Below are positions 36,427 to 47,150 of a DNA stretch of 64,000 bases, piece after piece. Under the pieces are notes generated by a model, which was not told the DNA's origin, made no database searches, and was given only the letters and a program-made list of their open reading frames with translations. A program made the position numbers and the translations under genes. The stretch lies in the NCBI RefSeq assembly GCF_002019645.1, contig NZ_KV917374.1:2864696-2928695 (forward strand), written 5' to 3'. Source of the DNA: Litchfieldia alkalitelluris (GTDB lineage Bacteria > Bacillota > Bacilli > Bacillales > Bacillaceae_L). Within the stretch, counting starts at the first letter, position 1; the number at the start of each line of letters is the position of its first letter.

Positions 36427-36465
36427 GCCTAAACCCAAAAGAATTATTTTTAGCGGGGGATTATT

Positions 36466-38652
36466 TTGAAAGTTATTATTGCAGAAAAACCAGATCAAGC
36501 AACAAAATTAGCAGCTCCATTCAATCATAAGAAAAAGCAGGGTTATATTGAAATTTCTCCGACTGATTTATTTCCCACAGGTGCCTATGTAACTTGGGCA
36601 ATCGGCCATATCTGTGAATTATTACCTCCAGAAGAATACAATCCGCAATGGAAAAAGTGGACTTTACAAACACTTCCAATTATTCCAGAACAATTTAAAT
36701 ATCGGGTAACTAGGTCAAAATACAAACAATTTCAATTGATTAAAGATCTTTTGTTAAGAAAAGACGTAAATGAAGTTATACACGCAGGTGATGCAGGGCG
36801 AGAAGGGGAATTAATTATACGAACAATTTTAGAAACGGCTAAGATTAATAAACCCCTAAAGAGGCTTTGGATTTCTTCCTTAACATCTAATTCAGTTATA
36901 AATGGATTTAAGAGTTTATTAGATGAGTCTGATACGCGGAACTTATTTTATGAGGCAAAATCAAGAGCGTGTGCTGATTGGATCGTTGGAATGAATGCCT
37001 CACGAGTTTATACGCTTTTATTGCAACAAAAAGGATATTCAGATGTTTTCTCAGTTGGCAGGGTTCAAACTCCTACCCTAGCTTTAATTGTAAAGAGAGA
37101 AAAGGAAATTGCCGATTTTAAATCTGAACCTTTTTGGGAAGTTTTAGCAAAATTCGAAATGGATGGCAAGAAATATGAAGGAAAGTGGCATAAAGACCAA
37201 GATTCAAGAATAATGACTGTGGAACTAGCTCAGAAAATAGCTGCCTTTTGCAAGGATAAACAAGCTAGAATATCAAAGCTTGAACTAGAACGAAAAGAAT
37301 ATCAACCACCATTTTTATTTAATTTATCTAGTCTGCAGGCAACGGCAAATAGCCTGTTTAAATTTTCACCTAAAAAAACCTTAGATATAGCACAGGGGTT
37401 ATATACGAAAGGATTTATTTCTTATCCTAGATCAGATTCAAGCTTCCTCACAAAAGAGGAAGCAAAAATAATTCCAGATATCTTTTCGAAATTGAGTAAA
37501 CAAGAAAAATTTAAAGAATACTTTCCAACACCAATCTCATCCATTTTAACGAATAAGAGGTATGTTAATGAAAAGAAGGTAACAGACCATTATGCAATTA
37601 TTCCAACTGAACAGGTCCCTAATGTAAGTAAATTAAGTGGTGATGAAGAAAAAGTCTATGATCTTATAGCTAGACGATTGATCGCAGCACATTATGAAAA
37701 ATCAGTCTTTGATTATACAACTGTCACTACTCTTGTTGATGAAAGAGCTGAGTTTATTTCTAAAGGAAAGCAAAAAATTCAGGATGGATGGCGAAAGGTC
37801 TTATTTGATGAGAATGATAAGAAGGATAATGATATTATTCTTCCAAATCTAGCTGAGAATAATATTGGGTTTGTAAAAGATATAAAAATTAAAGAGAGTA
37901 AGACACAGGCACCCAATCGTTATACAGAGGGCCAATTAATCACACTTATGAAAACAGCAGGTAAGCATCTAGATAACGAAGTATTGGAAAAAGTCTTGAT
38001 GAAAACAGAAGGCTTGGGTACAGAGGCAACAAGAGCAGGAATTATAACATTACTAAAACAGCGTAATTATATTGATGTACAGAAAAATAAAGTATTCGCA
38101 ACTGAAAAAGCTATTTTATTAATAGAAGCAATTGGAGAGAAAATCCTATCCTCTCCGGAAATGACTGCAAAATGGGAACAAAGGCTAAAGGAGATTGGAA
38201 CGGGTGAGGCTTCCCCAAAAGCGTTTATCGACCAAACAAGAAAGCTTTCAGAGAAAATTGTTCAAGATGCAGTAGGACAAGCTGTATCGTGGGATTTTAA
38301 GCATATTAACTTTGAATCCAAAAAGTTTGAAAAACAAAATGTAGGTACTGAACTCGGACAATGTATTCTATGTAATGGAAAGATCGTTGATAAAGGAAAG
38401 GTATATGGATGCACGAATTATAAGACTAGTAATTGTGGATTTACTTTATCAAAAAGATTACTCGGAAAAACAATATCACAACCTCAAATAAAAAAACTAT
38501 TAATTAATGGAAGAACAGATTTGCTAAAAGGATTTAAGAAAGGTAATAAAATATTCTCTGCTGCACTTGAATGGAATAATGAAGAGAAAAAAATTATATT
38601 CACTTTTACCGATAAACAGCCAGTACAAAGTAAACCACAAAAAATAAAGTAG
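36466..38652 (+). CDS. topB: DNA topoisomerase III (type IA)
   Basis: This 728-residue enzyme decatenates DNA and works with RecQ-type helicases. The Toprim domain starts VIIAEKPDQATKLAAPF and contains HAGDAGREGELI. The catalytic tyrosine is Y320 in FISYPRSDSS. A C-terminal zinc-ribbon-like segment (CILCNGKIVDKG...CTNYKTSNCGF) follows. The start is TTG, five bases after GCGGGGGA. A possible structured leader precedes it and a hairpin terminator follows. Confidence 0.93.
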   Translation: MKVIIAEKPDQATKLAAPFNHKKKQGYIEISPTDLFPTGAYVTWAIGHICELLPPEEYNPQWKKWTLQTLPIIPEQFKYRVTRSKYKQFQLIKDLLLRKDVNEVIHAGDAGREGELIIRTILETAKINKPLKRLWISSLTSNSVINGFKSLLDESDTRNLFYEAKSRACADWIVGMNASRVYTLLLQQKGYSDVFSVGRVQTPTLALIVKREKEIADFKSEPFWEVLAKFEMDGKKYEGKWHKDQDSRIMTVELAQKIAAFCKDKQARISKLELERKEYQPPFLFNLSSLQATANSLFKFSPKKTLDIAQGLYTKGFISYPRSDSSFLTKEEAKIIPDIFSKLSKQEKFKEYFPTPISSILTNKRYVNEKKVTDHYAIIPTEQVPNVSKLSGDEEKVYDLIARRLIAAHYEKSVFDYTTVTTLVDERAEFISKGKQKIQDGWRKVLFDENDKKDNDIILPNLAENNIGFVKDIKIKESKTQAPNRYTEGQLITLMKTAGKHLDNEVLEKVLMKTEGLGTEATRAGIITLLKQRNYIDVQKNKVFATEKAILLIEAIGEKILSSPEMTAKWEQRLKEIGTGEASPKAFIDQTRKLSEKIVQDAVGQAVSWDFKHINFESKKFEKQNVGTELGQCILCNGKIVDKGKVYGCTNYKTSNCGFTLSKRLLGKTISQPQIKKLLINGRTDLLKGFKKGNKIFSAALEWNNEEKKIIFTFTDKQPVQSKPQKIK

Positions 38653-38680
38653 GAAGGCCTATTTTGCCCTCCTACTTTGT
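38645..38680 (+). terminator. topB terminator
   Basis: AAAGTAGGAAGG pairs with CCCTCCTACTTT around the last codon and stop of topB, followed by G then TATAAATT. The U tract is weak. Confidence 0.6.
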
Positions 38681-38732
38681 ATAAATTAAATAATGGACCC
38701 ACTAGCTTGCCAATAGATAGGTAGTTATTTTC

Positions 38733-38888
38733 TTAATCCGCTGGATTGGTCTTATCACGTTGGTCTTTGTTCCGCTTGTTACCTTTGCTATTATCCCCTG
38801 GCATTTGTTCACTAGCAAATTCGGCATAAAATTGGCCTTTTTTCGGTGAATTTTGATTCATGCTTCCTGTGTTATTTTCTTTAGTCAT
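38733..38888 (-). CDS. 51-residue hydrophilic small protein
   Basis: The protein MTKENNTGSMNQNSPKKGQF continues YAEFASEQMPGDNSKG and ends in a basic KRNKDQRDKTNPAD tail. AGAGGAG fits the ATG at 38888 (7-base spacing) better than the ATG at 38894. Composition resembles small sporulation proteins, but no family is recognised. The decayed DUF3892-like gene lies just upstream on the same strand. Confidence 0.6.
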   Translation of the reverse strand: MTKENNTGSMNQNSPKKGQFYAEFASEQMPGDNSKGNKRNKDQRDKTNPAD

Positions 38889-38901
38889 ATTCATTCTCCT
38901 C

Positions 38902-39131
38902 TTAAAATGATGGGAGATTATCTAAATTATTTGTAGGATCGTCATCACGATTACTACGTATATAACTCTCACCATTTTTTCCTTTAAAGCTATTTACTTC
39001 AGAGATGTCACCCTGATCAATCATTTCCATTACATCAGCATATTGTAGAACTTGTCCTTAAGCAGTTTTAAATGTGTGATATCACCATCTTCGTTTTTCT
39101 GGACGGCTATGATGTGTTCATGATTTATCAA
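38902..39131 (-). pseudogene. DUF3892-like gene with frameshift and stop
   Basis: From a TTG at 39131, with AAGGAG 8 bases before it, the frame reads HEHIIAVQKNEDGDITHLK, then turns to LLKDKFYNMLM and stops. The other frame continues the expected family sequence: GQVLQYADVMEMIDQGDIS, then NGESYIRSN, DDDPTNNLDNLPSF and stop. The break lies near an AAAA run at about 39065. Restoring the frame there still leaves a TAA before GQVLQ, so two lesions (or one more complex change) are needed. Confidence 0.65.
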
Positions 39132-39243
39132 AGTAATCAACTCCTTCCACTTATTATCTTTATCGATTCTTGATTTATTTATGCATATTTTATAAACCTA
39201 CTAATGTAAATTCACAATCAATTGAAAATATTTCTAAAAATAA

Positions 39244-39272
39244 AAACGCCACTTGTTTGTGGCGCTTTTTGC
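39244..39272 (-). terminator. metA terminator
   Basis: CGCCAC/GTGGCG hairpin with loop AAACAA directly after the metA stop. On the minus strand it is followed by TTTTTATTTTT. Confidence 0.85.
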
Positions 39273-40180
39273 TATTCCCATATATATGGTGTTTCCTGAT
39301 AGACGTAATAATTCAGCCAGTTAGAAAATAGTAAATTGGCATGTGATCTCCATGAGTGAATCGGTTCTTTTGAAGGATCATCATTCGGAAAATAATTTTC
39401 AGGTAAATCTGCGATTAGACCTTTCCTTTGATCTCTTTCATATTCTTCTTTTAAAGTTGAACAATCGTATTCAGGATGTCCCGTTAAAAAGATTCGCTTA
39501 CCATCCTTTGAAGCTACAAGACAAACACCAGCCTCATCTGAAACAGACAATATTTGCAGCTCATCAACTGCCTGTATATCCTCAAGTCGAATACTTGTAT
39601 GTCTTGAGTGTGGAGCCAAATAATAATCATCAAATCCTCGAACTAGGTTAATATTATTTTCTAGAAGTCGATGATAAAAAACTCCTGTACATTTAGTCGG
39701 AAGTTTATATTTGTCGATATTATAATGATAGAATAAGCCTGCTTGTGCTCCCCAGCAAATATGGAGGGTAGATGTGACATGAGTTTTTGTCCACTCCATT
39801 ACCTGCTCCAACTCATCCCAGTATGTAACATCATCAAATGATAAATGCTCAATTGGCGCTCCAGTAATGATCATTCCATCGTACTTCTTATTTTTTACTT
39901 GAGAAAAAGTTCGATAAAAGGCTTCCAAATGGTTTTTATCGGTAGTTTTCGTTTCATGTGTTTCAGGATAAATAAAAGCGACATTGACCTGTAATGGTGA
40001 GTTACCTAATAACCTAAGTAACTGAGTTTCTGTTTTTTCTTTTTCAGGCATTATATTGAAAATCAGTATATTTAACGGTCGGATATCTTGTCGGTACGCA
40101 CGATCTTCATCCATAACAAAGATATTTTCCTGTTCTAAGATTGACTTCGCTGGTAAATTATGAGGAATATTTATCGGCAC
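39272..40180 (-). CDS. metA: Homoserine O-acetyltransferase (MetA family)
   Basis: This 302-residue enzyme catalyses the first committed step of methionine synthesis, acylating homoserine. The nucleophile is C142 in [21 protein letters not shown] supplies the histidine. Residue 111 is Glu (GAPIEHLSF); in this family Glu111 is reported to select acetyl-CoA and Gly111 succinyl-CoA, so acetylation is predicted. No S-box riboswitch is visible in the 5' region. TCCTCC (AGGAGGA on the minus strand) precedes the ATG. Confidence 0.92.
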   Translation of the reverse strand: MPINIPHNLPAKSILEQENIFVMDEDRAYRQDIRPLNILIFNIMPEKEKTETQLLRLLGNSPLQVNVAFIYPETHETKTTDKNHLEAFYRTFSQVKNKKYDGMIITGAPIEHLSFDDVTYWDELEQVMEWTKTHVTSTLHICWGAQAGLFYHYNIDKYKLPTKCTGVFYHRLLENNINLVRGFDDYYLAPHSRHTSIRLEDIQAVDELQILSVSDEAGVCLVASKDGKRIFLTGHPEYDCSTLKEEYERDQRKGLIADLPENYFPNDDPSKEPIHSWRSHANLLFSNWLNYYVYQETPYIWE

Positions 40181-40379
40181 TTTGTCATCCTCCTCCCTAA
40201 ATTAACAAAACATTAATAAGATTATAAAAAGTGTCTTTACTATTATAGGTAGTATCTTCTGATTAATCAATTAGAGAGTTTCAAAATTTTAAAGTATTTC
40301 TATAAAAATGATATGATTTTGGACTTTCTATCCACTCAATGCGTATTGAGTGAATTGCAGCTAATGGGAATTCGCAGCC

Positions 40380-40620
40380 GATTATTTTTAAGGTACTTCC
40401 ATGCAAATAAGTATTTCGGACCATGTAGAAAGAAAATCCTATTCATTATGTGTGGAATGAGCGGAGATTCACCTAACTCCTGCGGGATCTAGCAGTCTCG
40501 TGAGACCCCGCAGAAGCCAGCCCCTGGCGACGAGGAGGCTCACGGACCACCCCGCGGAAAGCAAGTGGATCGCAGCTCATGGAACTCCACTACTAAGTTA
40601 ATTTCAGGGTAGTCATAAGA
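40380..40620 (+). repeat. Single element A flanked by worn motif L
   Basis: The A copy at 40451-40587 is full length and begins TGTGGAATGAGCGG. To its left an altered L (AGGTACTTCCATGCAAAT, then CACCATG-like GACCATG) is seen; to its right is TTTCAGGGTAGTC. Farther left, TGCAGCTAATGGGAATTC looks like the end of a second, mostly lost copy. It lies between the divergent metA and fhs. Confidence 0.85.
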
Positions 40621-40728
40621 ATAAAAGAACTTATTTAGAAGAATATTACACATTTTTCATAGTACTTATTTAATTTTGTTGTAAAATATAATTTGTATAC
40701 ATACACATTCAGTCTTGGAGGTTATGAA

Positions 40729-42417
40729 ATGGGAGTAAATTCAAAAGTAAAATCAGATATTCAAATCGCACAAGAAGCTTCTATGATACCAATTAAAGAG
40801 CTTGCAGATTCAATTGGTATTGATCTAATAGATTTAGAACCATATGGTCATTATAAAGCAAAGCTTAGCTTGGACTTACTTAAAAAAAATGATACAAAAC
40901 AAGATGGCAAAATAATCCTTGTTACTGCAGTCAATCCCACCCCCGCAGGTGAGGGGAAATCCACAGTTACAGTGGGATTAGGACAAGCGTTAGCAAAATT
41001 GAACAAAAAAGCTATTATTGCAATGCGTGAACCTTCATTAGGGCCAACCATGGGAGTTAAAGGTGGGGCAACTGGAGGGGGGTATTCTCAAGTGATCCCG
41101 ATGGAAGATATAAATCTTCACTTTACTGGAGATATACATGCAATAACAACTGCTAACAATGCGCTCTCTGCTATGATTGATAATCATATTTATCAAGGGA
41201 ATGAAAAACAAATTGATGCTAGACGTGTGGTCTGGAAGCGTGTAGTGGATTTAAATGATAGGGCATTACGCAATGTGATAATCGGATTAGGTGGTCCAAT
41301 CCAGGGAGTACCACGTGAAGACGGATTTGATATTACGGTTGCATCAGAAATCATGGCAATCTTTTGTTTAGCCTCAGACCTTCAAGATTTGAAAAAGAGA
41401 TTATCAAGAATAGTAGTAGGTTATACCTACAACAAACAGCCTGTAACAGTTGGTGATCTTGGTGCAGAAGGTGCATTAACTCTATTGTTAAAAGATGCAA
41501 TAAAACCAAATCTTGTTCAAACACTTGAGCATACTCCGGCGATTATACATGGTGGCCCATTTGCTAATATTGCACATGGATGTAATAGTGTTATTGCAAC
41601 AAAGATGGCTGCTAAGCTAGGTGATTTTGTTGTTACTGAGGCTGGTTTTGGTGCAGACCTTGGTGCAGAAAAATTCTTAAATATAAAAACTCAATCTGCA
41701 GGAATCGAACCTTCTGCAGTTGTGATAGTTGCTACAATCAGAGCGTTGAAAATGCATGGGGGTGTATCTAAACAAAACCTCCAACAAGAAAATATACAAG
41801 CCTTAACATTAGGAATGGAGAACCTACAAAAACACATAGAAACTATACAGGAGTTCGGGTTGCCATTTGTGGTTGCAATTAATCGTTTTCTAACAGATAC
41901 CGAAGAAGAAGTAGATGTTATAAAACAATGGTGCCAGAAAAACAAATATCCTGTTGCATTAACCGAAGTATGGGAAAAAGGTGGAGAAGGTGGAATCGAG
42001 TTAGCGAAAATAGTCTTGGACGTAATTGAACAAGATAAACTTAACTTCTCTCCACTGTATAAAGCGGATCAATCTATAGATGAAAAAATAAATTCCATTG
42101 TAAAAAAAGTATATGGAGCGATTGGTGTAGAATTCTCATCCAAAGCGAGAAAGCAATTAATTGAGATAGAAGAAAATGGGTGGGGAAGTCTTCCTATTTG
42201 TATGGCCAAAACTCAATATTCTTTATCAGATAATCCGACTTTACTGGGAAGACCACGCGATTTCATAATTACGATTAGGGAACTTCGGCCAAAAATTGGT
42301 GCTGGATTTATTGTCGCCTTAACAGGAGATGTTATGACGATGCCAGGCTTACCTAAAACACCTGCAGCTTTGAAAATGGATGTTGATGAGTTCGGTAACG
42401 CGATTGGATTATTTTAA
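40729..42417 (+). CDS. fhs: Formate-tetrahydrofolate ligase
   Basis: This 562-residue enzyme makes 10-formyl-THF from formate, ATP and THF, feeding purine and fMet synthesis. The P-loop is TPAGEGKST (71-79); [21 protein letters not shown] and [15 protein letters not shown] are family signatures. CTTGGAGG lies 8 bases before the ATG at 40729; a longer frame from 40693 is unlikely. The stop overlaps the next start. Confidence 0.95.
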   Translation: MGVNSKVKSDIQIAQEASMIPIKELADSIGIDLIDLEPYGHYKAKLSLDLLKKNDTKQDGKIILVTAVNPTPAGEGKSTVTVGLGQALAKLNKKAIIAMREPSLGPTMGVKGGATGGGYSQVIPMEDINLHFTGDIHAITTANNALSAMIDNHIYQGNEKQIDARRVVWKRVVDLNDRALRNVIIGLGGPIQGVPREDGFDITVASEIMAIFCLASDLQDLKKRLSRIVVGYTYNKQPVTVGDLGAEGALTLLLKDAIKPNLVQTLEHTPAIIHGGPFANIAHGCNSVIATKMAAKLGDFVVTEAGFGADLGAEKFLNIKTQSAGIEPSAVVIVATIRALKMHGGVSKQNLQQENIQALTLGMENLQKHIETIQEFGLPFVVAINRFLTDTEEEVDVIKQWCQKNKYPVALTEVWEKGGEGGIELAKIVLDVIEQDKLNFSPLYKADQSIDEKINSIVKKVYGAIGVEFSSKARKQLIEIEENGWGSLPICMAKTQYSLSDNPTLLGRPRDFIITIRELRPKIGAGFIVALTGDVMTMPGLPKTPAALKMDVDEFGNAIGLF

Positions 42418-42938
42418 TGATGTTTGATCCAACTGTTTTTGATAACCTGAAAGTAGTCTTAGAAGGGGCAATTTACGATTATGATCTTAATGGTCACATA
42501 GAAGTGATTGATCGCAAGGACCTTGTTGATTTAGCTACTTTAAAAAGAGAATATAATATATCTATCAAAACAATCTCTGAAAGAAACACACCCTATTGTA
42601 AAATGACATTAACAATGGACTTGGAAAATATTTCTTCTGAGTTACTTAAAAGAGAGAACGCTCAGCCAGGTTGTGCTGTTTTTATTGAATTTACAACAGA
42701 AGTAAATGACTATGTAACAGAATGTGAAAAGATATTGCAAATCTTAACACGAATTTGGGGAACAAATCGGTTAATTACACAACATATATCATTCATTTAT
42801 AACCAAGAAAAAATTAAATTTCTACATAATACAAGTAAAATCCAGTTTAATCACTTAATTGGAGAAGAACATGTAGAGGATTTAGTAGAGATGGTAGATT
42901 ATATAATAAATACGCTTGATGATTTAAACTCATTTTAA
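42417..42938 (+). CDS. Protein of unknown function coupled to fhs
   Basis: This is a soluble 173-residue alpha/beta protein ([20 protein letters not shown]...; C-terminal EHVEDLVEMVDYIINTLDDL). Its ATG overlaps the last base of the fhs stop and no Shine-Dalgarno site is seen, so translation is probably coupled. A strong shared terminator closes the pair. No family is recognised. Confidence 0.75.
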   Translation: MMFDPTVFDNLKVVLEGAIYDYDLNGHIEVIDRKDLVDLATLKREYNISIKTISERNTPYCKMTLTMDLENISSELLKRENAQPGCAVFIEFTTEVNDYVTECEKILQILTRIWGTNRLITQHISFIYNQEKIKFLHNTSKIQFNHLIGEEHVEDLVEMVDYIINTLDDLNSF

Positions 42939-42953
42939 GCGATGAATAGAATA

Positions 42954-42995
42954 TAAAAGGCTTGTAAAGATCTGATTCTTTACAAGCCTTTTATA
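42954..42995 (+). terminator. fhs operon terminator
   Basis: ATAAAAGGCTTGTAAAG and CTTTACAAGCCTTTTAT form a 17-bp stem around ATCTGATT, with T residues after it. Confidence 0.9.
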
Positions 42996-43229
42996 TTTAA
43001 TTCTAATTAATATTATCTAAATATAATTTTTATATTTGATCAAACATCCAAATAATAACAACCTACTACATAACTCATTATATTCAGCTATTCTTTTCAC
43101 TTGAATTTTACAATTTTTGTGTATTTTTTGTAAAATCTCATTTGTAAACTAGTAAATTATGTTAATATGAAAATAATAAATTCAACTACAAAAAGGATTC
43201 CAGTTTAAGGGCTTATTTAGGAGGTTACT

Positions 43230-45926
43230 ATGAAGAAAATAATTTTGCCTACTATTTGTTTCGCTGTATTATCAACACCAATGTTTGAAAAAACAATTCA
43301 AGCAGCAACAACTAAAGCAAGTGAAACGAAGGATAATAAAGCTACTACATACATTAAAACTGTAAATGTTAAGGTAGGTTCAAATTTAAATCTCCGTTCA
43401 GAGCCATCCATTCAATCTGAAATTATTACTAAGCTTTCTAAGGGAACAGCCGTTACGGTCCAATCAGAAATAAATGGCTGGGCTAAGGTTGTAGTCAACG
43501 GTAAAAATGGATATGTAAATTCGGAATTTCTTTCTAAACCGTCTTCCCATTTAGGTTCATCAAGTAAAATTAAGAAGACTGTTAATGTAAGTGCCGATTC
43601 TCGATTAAATTTTCGTGAAAAACCTACTACAACCTCAAAGGTTCTATCAACATTAGAAAAGGGTACGGTTGTTTCTATCCATTCAGAGGATAATGGATGG
43701 TCAAAGATCACTGTAAATGGAACAAGTGGGTATGTTAGTACACAATATCTTACTGTAATCGAATCAACTCTTCCTGTAAAAGAACAGAACGATGCACAGG
43801 AAATAGATAAAACTATAAAATATGTAAATGTTAGTGACAGTTCTAACTTAAATATGAGAGACAATCCCTCCACTAGTGGGTCTATTATACATAAATTAAA
43901 AAGTAATAAAGAAGTTATTGTTTATTCAGAAGTGAACGGATGGTCTAAAATTAAAGTGGACGGAACAGAGGGTTTTGTAAGTACACAATTTCTTTCTCAG
44001 AAAAAACCTATAAACACTAGTTCAAAAGTAGAAGTTGAGAACAATACAAAACAACCTCTTACAAAATATGTGAATGTGTTAAAAGGATCGAATCTTAATA
44101 TGAGAAATAGCAACACCACAAAAAGTTCAGTCATCCTAAAACTAGCAAGTGGTGTAGAAGTAAAGGTATTATCAGTGAAAAGTGATTGGACATATATTGA
44201 AGCATATGGTCAAAAGGGGTTTGTAAGTTCAAGATATTTAGCTGATAAACAAGATAGGGAGCCAGAAAACCTTAAGGAAACCGAAGAAATAAAAACTGTC
44301 CTAAAATATGTTGATGTAAACTCTAACTCTACTTTAAACTTACGGTCAAGTGCTTCTACAAATGCTTCTATTATAGCCAAGCTAAAGAAGGATACAGAGG
44401 TTAGGGTTATATCTGAAAGAGATGGATGGTCTAAAGTTGATATAGGTGGAAAAGTCGGCTATGCAAGTAGCAAATTTTTAAAGGGAAGAACAGAAGCCCC
44501 AGAAACAACTACTGATAAAAATCAGGACAAAGAAGTCCAAGTAAATAATAAGAAATATGTTCACGTACCGTCAGGATCAAGTTTGAATTTACATAATAAT
44601 CCTTCTTCATCAGCATCAGTTATTGTCAAAATTGCTAGAGGAGTAGAAGTAAACGTAATTTCTGATTCGAATTCTTGGTCTAAGATAGAAGTATATGGTC
44701 ATCAGGGATATGTTAACTCTGAGAGTCTATCATTGACAAAACCTGAACAAGAATCCAGCAAACCTAAAGAAACTGTGGTTTTAAAATATGTGAATGTTCC
44801 AGTAGGATCTAATCTGAACATGAGAACTACTCCTTCAACATCAGGTAACATCATCACAAAACTAGCTAGAGGGTCAGTAGTTTCAGTTATTTCCGAGAAA
44901 AATGGTTGGACTAAAATTAATATAAACGGAAGAAACGGATATGCAAGTTCACAATATCTTTCATTGGTGGAGATAAATCACTCAGGAACGATTAATGGCA
45001 CAATTTCAAAGACTTATATATCATATGATTTATCATTTGACGAATTCACCGCACTACAAATGAAAGCTAATCCGCAAACAGATAGGAAATATAAAACATA
45101 CATAAGAGAAGATGCTTTAGTTATCAAAAATAGTGAATTACCAACAAAAGGAACAGTAAGTGGAAATGGGTGGAATGTACGGGGTGGTGCAGGCACTAAT
45201 TTTTGGGTTATCGGAAAAGTAGATCATGGTCAAGACCTACAAATCATCTCAAATCATAAAGGGTCTGATGGTTTTATCTGGTATGAAGTAAATTATGATA
45301 AAACTTGGGTTAACGCAAGTCGGGAAGATGTAAAATATTATTTAAACCCAGCTAACTTTAGCAATAATCAAGTCGATATTTTTCAGTTTTTAAAGCTATC
45401 CGAAACAACGAATTTAAATGTTACTGAAGTTAATGAACGTATTTTATCAAATAAAGGAATTTTATCTGGACAAGCCGAAACATTTATTGCAGCCGGTGAA
45501 ATGTACGGCATCAATGAAATTTATTTAATTTCTCATGCCTTATTAGAAACAGGGAATGGACAATCTGATCTTGCAAAAGGATTTAAAATAAACGGGAAAA
45601 CGGTTTATAATATGTTTGGAATTGGTGCCTTTGATGGGAGTGCTTTGACTAGTGGTGCAGAATATGCATACAATGCAGGTTGGTTTACTCCTGAAGATGC
45701 TATCATAGGTGGAGCCAAGTTTATTGCACAAGGCTATATTAATGCTGGTCAAGATACGATCTACAAAATGAGATGGAATCCAGGCGGTGCTTTAGAAAAA
45801 GGGCATGCAACACATCAATATGCTTCTGATATCGGTTGGGCATTAAAACAGGTAAAACAAATTCACAATCTCTATAGTTTGCTAGATTCCTATGAGGTCA
45901 AACTTGAAATCTCACAATATAAATAG
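43230..45926 (+). CDS. Secreted autolysin: SH3b repeats plus glucosaminidase domain
   Basis: This is an 898-residue cell-wall hydrolase. A signal peptide (1-26, cleavage near IQA-AT) is followed by seven similar SH3b repeats of about 80-90 residues. Each repeat has an LNLR/LNMR-like motif (SNLNLRSEPS, RLNFREKPT, ...) and ends GYVNSEFL or similar. An eighth, shorter SH3b-like repeat (GNGWNVRGGAG, near 640) precedes a LytD-type endo-beta-N-acetylglucosaminidase domain at about 715-890 (LISHALLETGNGQSDLAKG, VYNMFGIGAFD). Repeat six has LNLH instead of LNLR. AGGAGG precedes the ATG. Confidence 0.92.
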   Translation: MKKIILPTICFAVLSTPMFEKTIQAATTKASETKDNKATTYIKTVNVKVGSNLNLRSEPSIQSEIITKLSKGTAVTVQSEINGWAKVVVNGKNGYVNSEFLSKPSSHLGSSSKIKKTVNVSADSRLNFREKPTTTSKVLSTLEKGTVVSIHSEDNGWSKITVNGTSGYVSTQYLTVIESTLPVKEQNDAQEIDKTIKYVNVSDSSNLNMRDNPSTSGSIIHKLKSNKEVIVYSEVNGWSKIKVDGTEGFVSTQFLSQKKPINTSSKVEVENNTKQPLTKYVNVLKGSNLNMRNSNTTKSSVILKLASGVEVKVLSVKSDWTYIEAYGQKGFVSSRYLADKQDREPENLKETEEIKTVLKYVDVNSNSTLNLRSSASTNASIIAKLKKDTEVRVISERDGWSKVDIGGKVGYASSKFLKGRTEAPETTTDKNQDKEVQVNNKKYVHVPSGSSLNLHNNPSSSASVIVKIARGVEVNVISDSNSWSKIEVYGHQGYVNSESLSLTKPEQESSKPKETVVLKYVNVPVGSNLNMRTTPSTSGNIITKLARGSVVSVISEKNGWTKININGRNGYASSQYLSLVEINHSGTINGTISKTYISYDLSFDEFTALQMKANPQTDRKYKTYIREDALVIKNSELPTKGTVSGNGWNVRGGAGTNFWVIGKVDHGQDLQIISNHKGSDGFIWYEVNYDKTWVNASREDVKYYLNPANFSNNQVDIFQFLKLSETTNLNVTEVNERILSNKGILSGQAETFIAAGEMYGINEIYLISHALLETGNGQSDLAKGFKINGKTVYNMFGIGAFDGSALTSGAEYAYNAGWFTPEDAIIGGAKFIAQGYINAGQDTIYKMRWNPGGALEKGHATHQYASDIGWALKQVKQIHNLYSLLDSYEVKLEISQYK

Positions 45927-45941
45927 TCTATATTACTATGA

Positions 45942-45972
45942 AGGCTAGGCAAATATATGCCTAGCTTTTTGT
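45942..45972 (+). terminator. Autolysin terminator
   Basis: GCTAGGCA/TGCCTAGC stem with loop AATATA, followed by TTTTTG. Confidence 0.85.
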
Positions 45973-46115
45973 TTGAGTTTAAAATAAAAATTTTTAACGG
46001 ACCTCGCCGTCGTCTCGAAACTAAAAGTCAGTCATTCCAATGGAACATCTTTAAAATTGAAATCAAGAAAGTCATCCTAGTTAACGCCTGGATGTAAAAG
46101 ACTCGGTTGCTTTTC

Positions 46116-46355
46116 CTATTTAACGAACATATATTGAACTTCATTATGGGATATAGGAGTTACAGACACTAAGGTGTATCCAATACTAAAGTATTGCGCA
46201 ACGGTTTCTGCACAGTTTTCATTTGAGGGTTCAGTCGGTGCATGTAAGCTTTTATCTATATGAAGGAATTGGTTCGAAAACGGATTACATCTAATCATCA
46301 CAATGTGGCGACCGTGCCAAGCAGTACCTATTTGATTTCGATTATAAAAATTCAT
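46116..46355 (-). CDS. Small protein of unknown function
   Basis: The 79-residue protein MNFYNRNQIGTAWHGRHIVM... contains IRCNPFSNQFLHIDKSLHAPTEP and ends VQYMFVK. GGAGGTGAA fits the second of two adjacent ATGs (46355). It is soluble and probably beta-rich. Family not recognised. It is divergent from ypgQ. Confidence 0.7.
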   Translation of the reverse strand: MNFYNRNQIGTAWHGRHIVMIRCNPFSNQFLHIDKSLHAPTEPSNENCAETVAQYFSIGYTLVSVTPISHNEVQYMFVK

Positions 46356-46499
46356 CATTTCACCTCCGTTAATACTGAGATATGGAAGAATAGTTACTTA
46401 TCATTTATGTTATGCAAATTAGTGATTTCAAGTTAAATTAGTGTATAAAGCAATCTTGAGATAAATAGTGTAAAATAATAAAAGTAGGTAGGTGAAACA

Positions 46500-47150
46500 A
46501 TGCTAGACAAACATAATTTAATTATACAAACAGAACAATTTGTATATGAAATATTAAAAAATGAAAGCAGTGGGCACGACTGGTGGCATATTCAGCGTGT
46601 AAGAAAGATCGCATTAATAATTGGTGAAAAGGAACAAGGAGATTTATTCATTATAGAAATGGCAGCCTTACTTCATGACATTGCAGATGAAAAATTGAAT
46701 GAAAGTGAAGAAATTGGCATTAATAAAGTAAAGTACTGGCTACAGCACCTTGAGCTTGATCAAGAGATTAGTTTTCACATTCTCGAAATTATACAATCGA
46801 TGTCATTCAAAGGAGGTAATAGACCTCCGGTGAAAACGACTGAAGGACAAGTTGTACAAGATGCTGACCGGTTAGATGCAATCGGTGCGATTGGGATTGC
46901 AAGAACTTTTGCTTATGCAGGATCAAAGGGTGATTTAATTTATGATCCGGAGTTACCATACCGAAAAGAGTTAACAAAGCAAGAGTATCGCAATGGCAAA
47001 TCAACAGCTATTAACCATTTCTATGAGAAATTATTAAAGCTTTCGGGTACGTTGAATACAGAAACAGCCAGAAAGATAGCGAAGGAAAGACATGTTTTTA
47101 TGGAACGTTTTTTAGAGCAATTTTATAATGAATGGAATGGACAACTATGA
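46500..47150 (+). CDS. ypgQ: YpgQ, HD-domain (d)NTP pyrophosphohydrolase
   Basis: This 216-residue HD phosphohydrolase has H...HD...D ligands in [26 protein letters not shown] and [20 protein letters not shown]. This family includes B. subtilis YpgQ, reported to cleave nucleoside triphosphates to the monophosphate and pyrophosphate. TAGGTAGGTG precedes the ATG. Its last codons overlap the ABC-F gene. Confidence 0.92.
   Translation: MLDKHNLIIQTEQFVYEILKNESSGHDWWHIQRVRKIALIIGEKEQGDLFIIEMAALLHDIADEKLNESEEIGINKVKYWLQHLELDQEISFHILEIIQSMSFKGGNRPPVKTTEGQVVQDADRLDAIGAIGIARTFAYAGSKGDLIYDPELPYRKELTKQEYRNGKSTAINHFYEKLLKLSGTLNTETARKIAKERHVFMERFLEQFYNEWNGQL

Noticed and set aside
39272-40260. S-box (SAM-I) riboswitch before metA
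   Set aside because: The leader is short and AT-rich, with none of the conserved riboswitch blocks.
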